The position numbers were made by a program, and so were the translations under genes. The notes beneath the pieces are model-generated. The model was not told where the DNA came from and did no database searches. It saw only the letters and a program-made list of their open reading frames with translations. 20,247 bases of DNA, taken from a virus. Below are positions 1-7,323 of this stretch, one piece after another. Position 1 is the first letter of the stretch, and each line of letters begins with the position of its first letter. The stretch lies in the IMG/VR virus record IMGVR_UViG_3300037133_000036, positions 1 through 20,247 of that record; one strand, 5' to 3'.

Positions 1-545
1 TCCTCAAGCGGGATGAACCGCATGGGGAGTTCCACCGGCTGAGAGGTTGCCGAGGGATACTGGACCGAAATGCGCTCGATCTTGGAGGGCCGCAGGATGT
101 TCCAGTTGTAGTTCGGGATTGAAGGCGATCCACCCGAGAGGCACAGGCCCATGAGTTCCTGAGCGATGGTCCCGCATTCGGTGCTGAGGACGTAGGACGT
201 GCCGGACCCGCTTATGATGGTCACGTTGGGCGGGATGCCTTCGCCAAGGATGGCGGTCCCGGGCGCGATGGTCTGCGCCACAGCCAGGGTTAGGGCGGTC
301 CCTGAAATGGAGGCTAGAAACTGGTTGGTCGCGCCCACGGTGTATTGCTGGGTTCCCGGAACGAACGGCACAGTATAGGCCGTCACGGCGTAAACCATGA
401 GATTCAGGTTGTTCCAGCTATCGATCATGTCATTCAGAACAGCCAGCCCGGTCTGATACTCGTTTGCCGTCAGCGGAGACGTGCCGTCAAAGACGCCGAT
501 CATGCCATAGGCATCCTCGATGATCTTCTGGGCGGTGATGATCAT
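1..545 (-). CDS. P22 gp4-like head-completion (packaged-DNA stabilization) protein, 3' end beyond the window
   Basis: The reading frame is open from ATG at 545 to the left edge, giving 181 visible residues. The first 70 residues (TAQKIIEDAYGMIGV, then LAVLNDMIDSWNNLNLMVY) match the helical start of P22 gp4-type tail accessory factors, which add to the portal after packaging and help close the DNA-filled head. The typical continuation follows: QYTVG near residue 67, NWNILRPSKIERISVQ near 148 and ELPMRFIPLE near 172. Between QYTVG and the RPSKIER segment sits an extra module of about 65 residues (roughly 74 to 138) rich in G, T, S and V, which the compact family members I know lack. The start overlaps the stop of the upstream gene in an ATGA. 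The family call rests on recognition of the pattern, not on a search. Confidence 0.72.
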   Translation of the reverse strand, partial: MIITAQKIIEDAYGMIGVFDGTSPLTANEYQTGLAVLNDMIDSWNNLNLMVYAVTAYTVPFVPGTQQYTVGATNQFLASISGTALTLAVAQTIAPGTAILGEGIPPNVTIISGSGTSYVLSTECGTIAQELMGLCLSGGSPSIPNYNWNILRPSKIERISVQYPSATSQPVELPMRFIPLE

Positions 546-811
546 TCATGCACCTGCTTGGGCCGGCCCGGACCACGCTTGGCCTGCAATTGCTCAATCA
601 GGATGTCCTTCTCCACCACCTGGAGTTTCAGCGCGACGATCTCTTGCCGCAGCTTCCGGCAGGAGGGGCACTTCTCTTTCACGATGGCCCTGGGTCCGGT
701 GAACGGCTCGGTTTCCCACTCGTCCTTATCCACAAGCGAGTCCAGAAACTCTTGCGAGGGGCAGATAAACGAGTTACCTCCCGGGTGATGCAACCAGCGC
801 GGAAAATCCAT
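542..811 (-). CDS. Small phage protein with CxxC, coiled coil and AT-hook-like tail
   Basis: This 89-residue protein starts at ATG 811, preceded by AGAGG. Its N-terminus (MDFPRWLHHPGGNSFICPS) resembles the short proteins often encoded next to coat genes of P22-like podoviruses, where a FPKWLYH-type start is common. A CPSC pair lies near residue 48 and is followed by a heptad-like stretch (LRQEIVALKLQVVEKDILIE) that should form a coiled coil. The last residues contain RGPGRPK, which has the GRP core of an AT-hook, so contact with DNA is possible but unproven. It lies between the structural repeat protein and the head-completion gene, so a minor virion or assembly role is the best guess. Function unknown. 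Confidence 0.7.
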   Translation of the reverse strand: MDFPRWLHHPGGNSFICPSQEFLDSLVDKDEWETEPFTGPRAIVKEKCPSCRKLRQEIVALKLQVVEKDILIEQLQAKRGPGRPKQVHE

Positions 812-825
812 CGTATACCTCTAGT

Positions 826-834
826 TATATTATA
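826..834 (-). promoter_or_regulatory. Late promoter-like element TATAATATA (copy 1)
   Basis: On the minus strand the sequence reads ACC TATAATATA ACTAGAGGTA and ends 14 bases before the ATG at 811. The same nine-base word occurs at four other gene or operon starts (4420, 6589, 9034, 14559). It contains a perfect -10 hexamer, but no TTGACA-like -35 lies 16 to 18 bases upstream. The AGAGG that follows can serve as the ribosome binding site, so the leader would be very short. Confidence 0.6.
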
Positions 835-838
835 GGTT

Positions 839-869
839 CGGGCCGCCCGATAGTATGCTGGGCGGCCCG
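839..869 (-). terminator. Strong GC-rich hairpin without a U tract
   Basis: A perfect 10-bp inverted repeat (CGGGCCGCCC and its complement, 839 to 848 and 860 to 869) with an 11-base loop lies downstream of the 448-residue structural gene and directly upstream of promoter-like copy 1. No run of U follows on the minus strand. It may be a partial terminator, an RNA-stability or processing element, or a barrier between the two transcription units. Confidence 0.55.
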
Positions 870-889
870 TGGTGGTTTAGTGCTGTGGA

Positions 890-2236
890 CTAGGCGCCAG
901 CGATGAAGCCGGTGGCGACCAGGGCGGTGCGGATGGCGGTAACGAGGTTCGCCATGCCGACGACGAGCTGAGAACCGAACTGCTTGATCCAGGTCCCGGC
1001 GGTCAGCGCCAGATTCGGAGAGTAGACGATGCTGTAGACCTCAGTGGGCGGCACGATGGCGGCGGCGGTGATGTTCATGAAGTTGATCGCCAGGGTGTTG
1101 GTCGCGCTCACACGGACGCCGGCGATGACGATGCCAGGGGTCAGGGTGGGCTTGTTGATGCCAACGAAGGTGCCCGCGATCAGGTTGGGCACGGTGAAGG
1201 TCTGCTCGGCCGAGGTATTCGCAGCGACCGAAATCGGCGCGATGCTGGCGGTCTGAACGGTCGCGGCGGGGAGCTGGTTGTGCCGGATGATCTCGAACTG
1301 CATCATCTCAGCGGTGGGGGTGACACTGCCGGCCGTGGGATTGACGTAGGTCACGGCGATGTTGCCGGCGCTGGAAACCCGGCTGGAGCAGACGCCCACG
1401 CCAGCGTTCAGGGTGGGTTTGGAGCTTCCCACGATGATGTCATCAGCCAGCACCTGGGTAGCGGTGAGAGTGTTTTCCTGGGTGGTGATGGTGCTGACCG
1501 CAGTAGCGACGGCCGGGACGCCGATCTCCAGGACCGGGCCGACAACGCCCAGGCCATTGGTAGCGAAGAACTGGTAGACCTCACCAGCGGTCGGGGTGAT
1601 CGGGGCGGCGGTGAAGTTGACGAAGCTGATCGCCACCTGGTTGTTGCCCACGACGCGGGCATTATGGATGCCGAGGCCAACCTGCGTAGTGGGTTTATTG
1701 ACGAAGACCACCTGGCCGGGGAAGACGCCGGTAACGGTGAAGATCTGCTCGGCAGTAGTGGCAGCGGCAACAGCCGCAGGGGTCAGGGTGGCGGTGAGCT
1801 GAAGGGCCGCCGAGACGGTCACGAACTGGCACACTTCCGAGGCCGGCACGATGGCCGAACCGGTGTTGTTGCCGTAGCCCATCTGGATGGTATTGGCGGC
1901 GGAAACGCGACCGGACAGGACCGCAAGGCCAGCCTGACCAGTCAACTTGTTGTGGGGAATCAGCATGTCGGTAGCCAGGGCGCCCGTCAGGGTGAGCTGA
2001 CGTTCACCCGTGGTATTGGCCGTGACGGTGGTCACGGTGCCTTCAGTCAGGCTGTAGGCGGTGCCGTTGCCGACTGCGCCGTTGATGGGGAACTGGGCCT
2101 GATTGGGGCCGGATGTCTGCGGCGCACCGAAAGCGCCGTAGAACCCCACATAATCGGCCGGGCCAAAGCCGATGGTCGGATTGGGGGCAACGGTGGTGTC
2201 CAGAGGGTCATTCGTCTGGTAAGGGGTCGAAACCAT
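890..2236 (-). CDS. Virion protein with four tandem beta-rich repeats (head decoration or fibre candidate)
   Basis: This is a 448-residue protein with the ribosome site AGGAGACAC upstream of its start. After an N-terminal segment with a YVGFYGAFGAP stretch it has four related domains of about 70 to 76 residues (roughly 66-141, 152-225, 248-317, 335-406). Each has the order: T-rich strand, hydrophobic core ending in NKPT or SKPT, a G-V-R-V segment, an I-x-F-x-N strand, T-A-A or T-A-G, then P-T-x-E-V/M. The composition (A, T, V, G, N) and lack of enzymatic motifs fit a virion surface protein. The C-terminus (IKQFGSQLVVGMANLVTAIRT) is a predicted amphipathic helix. It follows the coat gene by 25 bases and probably shares its transcript. 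Whether it decorates the capsid or forms a head fibre cannot be told. Confidence 0.7.
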   Translation of the reverse strand: MVSTPYQTNDPLDTTVAPNPTIGFGPADYVGFYGAFGAPQTSGPNQAQFPINGAVGNGTAYSLTEGTVTTVTANTTGERQLTLTGALATDMLIPHNKLTGQAGLAVLSGRVSAANTIQMGYGNNTGSAIVPASEVCQFVTVSAALQLTATLTPAAVAAATTAEQIFTVTGVFPGQVVFVNKPTTQVGLGIHNARVVGNNQVAISFVNFTAAPITPTAGEVYQFFATNGLGVVGPVLEIGVPAVATAVSTITTQENTLTATQVLADDIIVGSSKPTLNAGVGVCSSRVSSAGNIAVTYVNPTAGSVTPTAEMMQFEIIRHNQLPAATVQTASIAPISVAANTSAEQTFTVPNLIAGTFVGINKPTLTPGIVIAGVRVSATNTLAINFMNITAAAIVPPTEVYSIVYSPNLALTAGTWIKQFGSQLVVGMANLVTAIRTALVATGFIAGA

Positions 2237-2261
2237 TTTCTGTGTCTCCTATGGGGTTGGG

Positions 2262-3536
2262 TTACTGGACAACGACAGTGGCGAAGCCCTGGCGCAGAGT
2301 GTTGGCGCCCCACAGGACATCGAGGCGATACAGGATCTTGTCGTTGACACCGTCATACCAGAACAGCGAGCGGCAGCGCAGACCGGACATATCGTCCTTC
2401 ATGCGGCTGGAGGTGATCGCAGCGCCGGCGCCACCCATGCCCGAGGTGTCCTTCAGGTCGGCGAGGCCGAGGGCGAAGGCGTCTTCGTGGAACACGAGGG
2501 ACTGTTTGACGATCTGGCCAGTGCCAGCGGCCAGGGCCAGGGCAGGGGTCACGCCCCAGGGATAAAGGGCAGCGCCAGCCACGGGCAGGGCGTTGACGTT
2601 CTGGAGAGGGCCGGTGAGGCGCAGCGCAGGGGAGAAGGTCAGGAGGGTGCCAACCTGGGATTCCACCACGAAGTGCTTCAGTTCAGCCTGCACACCCTTG
2701 CCGCTCGGGTTCACGGCGTTGACGCCCGCGATGGTGAAATGCTCGCCCGGGTTGAAAGCGCCGGTCATGCCGGAAAGCACGATGGAGTTTCCGCCATCAG
2801 AAGCGCCCGAAGCATACAGGATGGTGCCGGACCAGGTGCCGAGGGTAAGGGAGGGGGCGTTGGCGGTGCTGTAGAAGTCCACGCCACCAGCGTTGCCCAT
2901 GGAACCATTGCGGTACTGTTCGCTGATCTCCTTGGAGGGGAGCAGCAGGCCGGTCAAGCCCTGGAACAGCCCGGCGTTCATGTGGGGGTTGAGCATACCG
3001 CTGACCCGCTCATCGGTATGGGCCGCGCTCTGGGTCTGCGCGTAGGCGTAGCCATCCACGAACGGCTGAAGGGTGGTAACAGGGGTGCCGGGGACACCGA
3101 TCCACTGGTTGAGACCCTGGCCAGCAAGCGGGTTGGCCAGAGTAATGGCAGCATTGGGCATCATGGTCGAGATGATCCCGGCGTCCATCTGCTGCCACAG
3201 GGTGGCCGCGAGAGGGTCCGAAACGTTGCGCTGGAACTCGTCCACGTTCAGGGCCAGCTCTTTGCTGGTCAGTTCGATGTCGCACCCGCCCTGAGCCAAC
3301 TGGAGGGGCACATAGGTGTCGTTGTAGCCGCCAGGATTGGCGGTAGGGCCGGAACGGTAGGCGTAGAAGCCGGGCACGCGGATGTTGAGCGTGTCGCCGA
3401 TCCGGAAGCTCTGCGCCCAGTCACCGTCCCAACGGCGGGCAACGCGGCTCGCCATCTTCAGGTTGTTGCGCACGGTCCGCAGGGACTTCGCGGTGATCAT
3501 GCTGACGTTGTTAAAAAGACTGCTCGAAGCAACCAT
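2262..3536 (-). CDS. Major capsid protein, P22 gp5-like
   Basis: This 424-residue protein is close to the roughly 430 residues of P22 gp5. The N-terminal segment (SMITAKSLRTVRNNLKMASRV, then DTLNIRVPGFYAYR) and the C-terminal segment (QIVKQSLVFHEDAFALGLADL, ending KILYRLDVLWGANTLRQGFA, here with one residue changed at each boundary of family blocks) have the order seen in P22-type coat proteins, which use the HK97 fold with an added insertion domain. The G/S-rich middle (about 215 to 300) would hold that insertion domain. The start is preceded by TAAGGAGTTCAATA, a strong ribosome site. It lies just after the scaffold gene, as in P22-like heads. No promoter-like word sits in the short gap, so it is probably expressed with the scaffold. 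Confidence 0.88.
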   Translation of the reverse strand: MVASSSLFNNVSMITAKSLRTVRNNLKMASRVARRWDGDWAQSFRIGDTLNIRVPGFYAYRSGPTANPGGYNDTYVPLQLAQGGCDIELTSKELALNVDEFQRNVSDPLAATLWQQMDAGIISTMMPNAAITLANPLAGQGLNQWIGVPGTPVTTLQPFVDGYAYAQTQSAAHTDERVSGMLNPHMNAGLFQGLTGLLLPSKEISEQYRNGSMGNAGGVDFYSTANAPSLTLGTWSGTILYASGASDGGNSIVLSGMTGAFNPGEHFTIAGVNAVNPSGKGVQAELKHFVVESQVGTLLTFSPALRLTGPLQNVNALPVAGAALYPWGVTPALALAAGTGQIVKQSLVFHEDAFALGLADLKDTSGMGGAGAAITSSRMKDDMSGLRCRSLFWYDGVNDKILYRLDVLWGANTLRQGFATVVVQ

Positions 3537-3547
3537 TATTGAACTCC

Positions 3548-4369
3548 TTAGTACTCGGTGAACTCGTGGGAAGTGGCCCGCGTCCCAGGAACGGTCTTAA
3601 CTGGGGCGATGGGGGCCGGAAGGGTTGGTTTCTTGACTGGCGTTTCGGCCCTGGGGCCCGGGGTGGGAGCAGGAGCGGTCAACTTGGCCTCGATCTTTCC
3701 AATTGCCTTGGCGGTCTGGAGGGGCGAAAGGCGGGCGATGCTGATTGCCTCGTCCTGGTGGGCCAACAGGTAGTGCCAGAGGTCCGCACCGGCACCGGCT
3801 TCCGAACCCCTGATCAGGCTTACGACCGTGGGATTCGCGGTGGGGATGCCCTGGGCGTCCAAAGCGTTGGCGGACTCGATCAGTTCGGGAAGTTCAGGGT
3901 GAGCAGCGATGATGGCTTTCTGCTTAGCCTGGAACTCCACAGCCTTGGTCCGCTGGTCTCGCTCCCAGAGTTTCAGATCGACCTTGTAATCGATCGGATC
4001 CTCATAGGCGGCGGGGTCAGGGGGCGCAGTCGAGTCCATGATCTGGGCCTGGGGCTGCGGGACGTTCTGCTTCTGCTGGGAAAGAGCGGCGACTTGGCCC
4101 TTGAGCCGTTCGCGTTCCTTGACGAGATCCGCGATGCGCTTCTCAGCGGCACGGCTCCGTTTGTGTTCATCCGCTTCCGGCGCGGCCTCCCCTTCCGGGG
4201 TTTCGGGAGTCTCGGCAGCGGCGAGCGCGGCATCTTCCGCCACTTCGGAGGCTTCGGCTTCCACGGGCACTGCTTCGGGTTCTGGGAGTGCTGGAGTCTC
4301 AGGGGTTTCGACTACCGGAGTAGCCGCAGCGGTCAAAAAGGCGTTAAAATCTTGCACGTCATCTGGCAT
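3548..4369 (-). CDS. Capsid scaffolding protein
   Basis: This 273-residue acidic protein begins MPDDVQDFNAFLTAA and has a long low-complexity stretch rich in E, A, P and T (about 17 to 70). A highly charged coiled-coil segment follows (KRSRAAEKRIADLVKERE near 70 to 90), then a Q-rich linker, then an alpha-helical C-terminal half. This plan (disordered acidic N-terminus, coiled coil, basic C-terminal end) and its place between portal and coat identify the internal scaffold that directs procapsid assembly, functionally like P22 gp8. TTGGAG lies six bases upstream of the ATG. Sequence conservation in scaffolds is weak, so position carries much of the call. Confidence 0.82.
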   Translation of the reverse strand: MPDDVQDFNAFLTAAATPVVETPETPALPEPEAVPVEAEASEVAEDAALAAAETPETPEGEAAPEADEHKRSRAAEKRIADLVKERERLKGQVAALSQQKQNVPQPQAQIMDSTAPPDPAAYEDPIDYKVDLKLWERDQRTKAVEFQAKQKAIIAAHPELPELIESANALDAQGIPTANPTVVSLIRGSEAGAGADLWHYLLAHQDEAISIARLSPLQTAKAIGKIEAKLTAPAPTPGPRAETPVKKPTLPAPIAPVKTVPGTRATSHEFTEY

Positions 4370-4419
4370 GGATCACTCCAAGGTGTATGGGCGGTGTTTA
4401 AAGGGTCACGGTCCCTATA

Positions 4420-4428
4420 TATATTATA
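4420..4428 (-). promoter_or_regulatory. Late promoter-like element TATAATATA (copy 2), upstream of scaffold and coat
   Basis: On the minus strand CTATAATATATAT is followed by AGGGACCGTGACCC. The copy upstream of the small terminase has the same CTATAATATATAT followed by GGGACTGTGACCC, so at least 25 positions are nearly shared. The element begins right after the portal stop codon and lies about 50 bases before the scaffold ATG. No -35 hexamer is seen at the usual distance. Confidence 0.65.
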
Positions 4429-4430
4429 GT

Positions 4431-6572
4431 TCAGGAATTCCCGGGTAGGATTGGCGCTATCTGATCTCCAGGTTCATTATATTCGGGAGGCTGCGCAGCC
4501 TGGGCGACGGCCGCCTTGTGGACCTCCATGTCCTTGCCCAGAACATGCTTCTGGATGTTGATGATTGCTTCGTGATGCTGCTGGTTGTGCAGCTTCAATT
4601 CCTCGACCTGGGCCTGGAGCAGGGTCTTATTGCTGTCGTGCTGCATCTGGGCCGCGCTGCGCCTGATTTCCGTGTCGTTGTCGAGTTGGGCAATCGCAAG
4701 CTTGGTCTTTTCGCTGGCCTGCACCTTGTCCGCAAGCTGGGTTTCGAGCTGGAGCTGCTGGGTGAGTTTCTGGCACATGGCCTGATACTGGGCAAGCTGC
4801 TGCTGGAGGGCCTGCGGGTCGGGGCCCTTCTTCGGGGGCTGGAGGTTGGCTGGCAATGCCTTCTCAAGTCGTTCAGCAAGAGGCTTGGAAATCGGGGAGT
4901 CCAGAAGCGATGCGAGGATGTCCCCGGCGAGGCCCATGAGTTGGGGGTCCTTCGACGCGAGCTGGAACAGGATGTCCCGCTCCTGCTCGCGCTGCGTCTG
5001 GTAGCTCGGGCCAGATTCCACGACCAGACCGTATTCACCAGTCGTCAGGTCGTAGATTTTCTTGATGCCTTCTTCGTTGGCCTCGTTGATCTCGTCCTCG
5101 GCGCCGGTCCCGTTGATGGTGACCAGGCTATTTTTCTTGTCGATGGACATGATCGCCATGACCTGCTTCTCTTTCAGCACCTTGGGGATCAGGTCCACAA
5201 TCTGCCTGGAGCTGGCACGGATGGCCCTGGTCAGGTTGTCGCTGAAATGGTAATTGGCGATGCTACCGGCCTTCTGGATGGCCTTGATGGCCAGGCCAGA
5301 CTGGTCGTTGGCCATCTTGTTGCCCATGGTGGGGTCAAACATCGAGTTGGTAGCCTTGATGTCATTCTCGATGCTGTTTGATACCTCCAACATGCCTTGA
5401 ATAGGCGCTTCCTGGATGTTCCGGGTTGGCGCAGCCAGGGGGTTATTCAGGTCATCGTAGGATTCATAGGTCAAATATGCCTTATTGGTCATATTGGCCT
5501 CCGCCCAATCGTCCTTCATGTCCCCGACGAACCCGGCCGGCCCGATCCAGGGGGTCTTGGGCGCCGCTGCGATCATTTCGATGATGCTGGTCTTCACCAC
5601 GTTGAGCATCATCTGCTCTTCCTTACTGTTCCGGACCAGACCAGCATAGATGCGCTGGCCGGAAACCATCAGAGGATCCCCGAACACTGGTATAATGGGG
5701 ATGCTGGAGCCCACCCATTCGGTTTCCTCCAGTATCTCGATGCCATTGATCTTATACCACTTGATTTTGGGCACGACACAGGACCGTTCGTCGTCAACAT
5801 ACTGCACTTCGCCCGCGTCCAGTTCGTCCTTATACTTCACTTCTCCGGTATGGCTCAGGTGGACTAGCTTCCGGGTCTCGTATTCCTTGACGAAGTATTC
5901 CGCCACGACACAGGCCCGCTTTTCGGTGTCGAACCAATCAGGCAGGCGGTTGTTGAGCCCAAGCCAGCCCTGGTAATCCCGGCCAGCCATCTCCGAGTCT
6001 TTATACTCGCGCTTATACTGGTCTTCGGTAACATAGTTGATGATGAAGGCATACTCGATATCGGACCCGTCCAGCGCCTTATACGTGGGATCGATGAACA
6101 CCTGGAACGGATTGTTGATCGAGTCGATACGGATTCTCTGGTTGAATGACTTCTCTTTGTATTCGGTCAGAATGCGCCAGAAGCCTATGCCAGAGCGGAC
6201 AGCCCACTCGAACGCCTCATCATAGGCCATATCCGCGCTCGACTCGTTCTCGATCTGGCGGACGATGCCTTCCATGACGTTCGCGGTGTCCTCGTTTGCC
6301 GCGTTGTTCGTGGGGTGAATTGAGGCCGCAGGGCGGTTCTCGCGTTGGGCGTTGGTAAGCTGCTTGACTTGTGCGTTGAGTCGATCAGCCGCAAGTGTCG
6401 GCCTCCCCAACCGCTGGTCTCGCACGCCCTGGGGCCATTGGTTATCGGGAGAACAGAAGTCAACGTCAGCCTGGCTGAGTTGATACTGCTTCTCCCATGC
6501 TTTCTTGGCTGCGCGGAAACGTTCTTGGGTTTCGTCCATAAAGGACCTGGACTCAGATTCGCCTTCCGCCAT
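4431..6572 (-). CDS. Portal protein, P22 gp1-like
   Basis: This 713-residue protein has a length typical of P22-type portals (P22 gp1 is about 725). The N-terminal part is characteristic: a region with DFCSPDNQWP (about 38-47), then RPTLAADRLNAQVKQLTNAQ and RENRPAASIHP, then a stretch ending in FEWAVRSGIGFWRI. The middle carries the wing and stem regions. The last 110 residues are Q-rich and strongly helical (PQALQQQLAQYQAM onward), matching the C-terminal helical barrel that extends into the head in P22. The dodecameric portal forms the DNA channel and the terminase docking site. The start is preceded by AGAGGTAGATCAAT. Its own promoter-like element lies 16 bases upstream. Confidence 0.88.
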   Translation of the reverse strand: MAEGESESRSFMDETQERFRAAKKAWEKQYQLSQADVDFCSPDNQWPQGVRDQRLGRPTLAADRLNAQVKQLTNAQRENRPAASIHPTNNAANEDTANVMEGIVRQIENESSADMAYDEAFEWAVRSGIGFWRILTEYKEKSFNQRIRIDSINNPFQVFIDPTYKALDGSDIEYAFIINYVTEDQYKREYKDSEMAGRDYQGWLGLNNRLPDWFDTEKRACVVAEYFVKEYETRKLVHLSHTGEVKYKDELDAGEVQYVDDERSCVVPKIKWYKINGIEILEETEWVGSSIPIIPVFGDPLMVSGQRIYAGLVRNSKEEQMMLNVVKTSIIEMIAAAPKTPWIGPAGFVGDMKDDWAEANMTNKAYLTYESYDDLNNPLAAPTRNIQEAPIQGMLEVSNSIENDIKATNSMFDPTMGNKMANDQSGLAIKAIQKAGSIANYHFSDNLTRAIRASSRQIVDLIPKVLKEKQVMAIMSIDKKNSLVTINGTGAEDEINEANEEGIKKIYDLTTGEYGLVVESGPSYQTQREQERDILFQLASKDPQLMGLAGDILASLLDSPISKPLAERLEKALPANLQPPKKGPDPQALQQQLAQYQAMCQKLTQQLQLETQLADKVQASEKTKLAIAQLDNDTEIRRSAAQMQHDSNKTLLQAQVEELKLHNQQHHEAIINIQKHVLGKDMEVHKAAVAQAAQPPEYNEPGDQIAPILPGNS

Positions 6573-6588
6573 ATTGATCTACCTCTAT

Positions 6589-6597
6589 TATATTATA
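6589..6597 (-). promoter_or_regulatory. Late promoter-like element TATAATATA (copy 3), upstream of portal
   Basis: The minus strand reads CTACC TATAATATA ATAGAGGTAG, with ATG 16 bases after the word. CTACCT and AGGTAG form a perfect inverted repeat around it. The layout copies that of the element at 826: word, then AGAGGTA, then start codon. A TTGACA nearby is on the other strand and belongs to the rightward promoter. Confidence 0.62.
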
Positions 6598-6612
6598 GGT
6601 AGACATTTTCTC

Positions 6613-6641
6613 TTGACACGGTATGCGGACTGACCGATGAT
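6613..6641 (+). promoter_or_regulatory. Sigma70-type promoter for the rightward moron
   Basis: A perfect TTGACA (6613 to 6618), a 17-base spacer and GATGAT (6636 to 6641, four of six matches to TATAAT) point rightward. Transcription would start near 6648, a few bases before the first stem of the structured leader. Unlike the late elements it has a full -35, so the host polymerase could use it without phage help. Confidence 0.55.
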
Positions 6642-6653
6642 TGCCTCGTTGGA

Positions 6654-6748
6654 GTTGAGCCCAACCTTATCCCTCACATCTCGCCATCCTGCCTATCCGT
6701 CCAGTTTGCCCATTCATTGGGGCTCAACCAAACAGGAGATAGGCAGGA
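6654..6748 (+). ncRNA. Pseudoknotted 5' leader RNA, copy 1 (candidate cis-regulatory element)
   Basis: Two perfect inverted repeats cross each other. Stem A is GTTGAGCCC (6654-6662) with GGGCTCAAC (6720-6728). Stem B is TCCTGCCTATC (6687-6697) with GATAGGCAGGA (6738-6748). The order A, B, A', B' is that of an H-type pseudoknot or of two mutually exclusive folds. A small hairpin CCCA/TGGG (6709-6712, 6718-6721) abuts A'. The element lies just after the predicted transcription start and ends 15 bases before the GTG of the next gene, beside its ribosome site. A second copy with different stem sequences but the same plan is at 14453-14550 on the other strand. Function and ligand unknown. Confidence 0.75.
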
Positions 6749-6763
6749 CCTTTGGAGTCCACC

Positions 6764-7102
6764 GTGGACATCGATACCCTCACCATCAAGGAAGCGCGTC
6801 AGATCGCCAATCTATTCGCTATTGAAAAGACAGTGGCAGCGCTCCACGTCCCGTTCGAGGTCGGCAAGGCTTACCTCATCCGCACCGTGACCATGGCGTG
6901 GACCGGCCGCGTGACCGCCATTTACCCCGAATTCCTCACCATGGAAGACGGCGCCTGGATCGCTGATACCGGCCGCTATCATGAGGCCATCGCGCAAGGC
7001 GTGTTCAGCGAGGTCGAGCCGGCCGGCAATGTCATCATCGGCATCGGGTCCATCGTGGACGCCATCGAATGGAAGCACGATCTCCCGATGAAGGTTAAGT
7101 GA
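6764..7102 (+). CDS. Moron protein of unknown function (KEAR...AWIADTGR family)
   Basis: This gene lies on the strand opposite to the late genes that flank it. I choose GTG 6764 because GGAG lies six bases upstream; an in-frame TTG at 6752 has no proper ribosome site. The 112-residue protein begins MDIDTLTIKEARQIANLF and has a central YLIRTVTMAWTGRVTAIYP segment, then AWIADTGRYHEAIAQG, VEPAGNVIIGIGSIVDA and a terminal WKHDLPMK. I recall this pattern from small proteins in other phages and prophages, often followed by a gene made of dipeptide-like repeats, as here. It has no signal peptide or membrane segment. Its stop overlaps the next ATG by one base. Function unknown. Confidence 0.72.
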   Translation: MDIDTLTIKEARQIANLFAIEKTVAALHVPFEVGKAYLIRTVTMAWTGRVTAIYPEFLTMEDGAWIADTGRYHEAIAQGVFSEVEPAGNVIIGIGSIVDAIEWKHDLPMKVK

Positions 7103-7302
7103 TGAACGCCGCCATTGGAAGAACCGGGTATGTAATGTCGCGGTCGCGGTCGTGGTCGGGGTCGGGGTCGGGGTCGTGGTCGCGGTCGCGGTCGCGGTCG
7201 CGGTCGTGGTCGTGGTCGTGGTCGTGGTCGCGGTCGCGGTCGGGGTCGCGGTCGTGGTCGGGGTCGTGGTCGGGGTCGGGGTCGCGGTCGCGGTCGCTCT
7301 AA
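7102..7302 (+). CDS. Ultra-low-complexity (RS/WS/GS)n protein
   Basis: ATG 7102 shares a base with the stop of the upstream gene (TGATG), which argues that it is translated. After a short unique start (MNAAIGRTGYVMS) nearly every second residue is serine, alternating with R, W or G, up to a final L. There is no known fold for such a sequence and it is probably disordered. The 66-residue product could be a peptide with its own role, or the repeats may matter as DNA or RNA. The ORF stops 21 bases before the terminator that ends this unit. Confidence 0.5.
   Translation: MNAAIGRTGYVMSRSRSWSGSGSGSWSRSRSRSRSWSWSWSWSRSRSGSRSWSGSWSGSGSRSRSL
7138..7296 (+). repeat. Hexanucleotide tandem array (HGG TCG, H or G in first place)
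   Basis: About 26 units of six bases read tcg followed by cgg, tgg or ggg. Only the first base of the second codon varies. The array is in frame with the 7102 ORF and keeps all three plus frames and one minus frame open. Such an array is prone to slippage, in units that preserve the frame. Confidence 0.95.
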
Positions 7303-7323
7303 GCAAAAACAGGGAATACAAGG

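Noticed and set aside
1280-2347. 355-codon plus-strand frame opposite the repeat structural protein
   Set aside because: A shadow of a GC-rich gene; no ribosome site, and its D/G/R-rich product has no recognisable domain.
2487-3542. 351-codon plus-strand frame opposite the coat gene
   Set aside because: A shadow frame; the minus strand encodes a clear P22-type coat protein.
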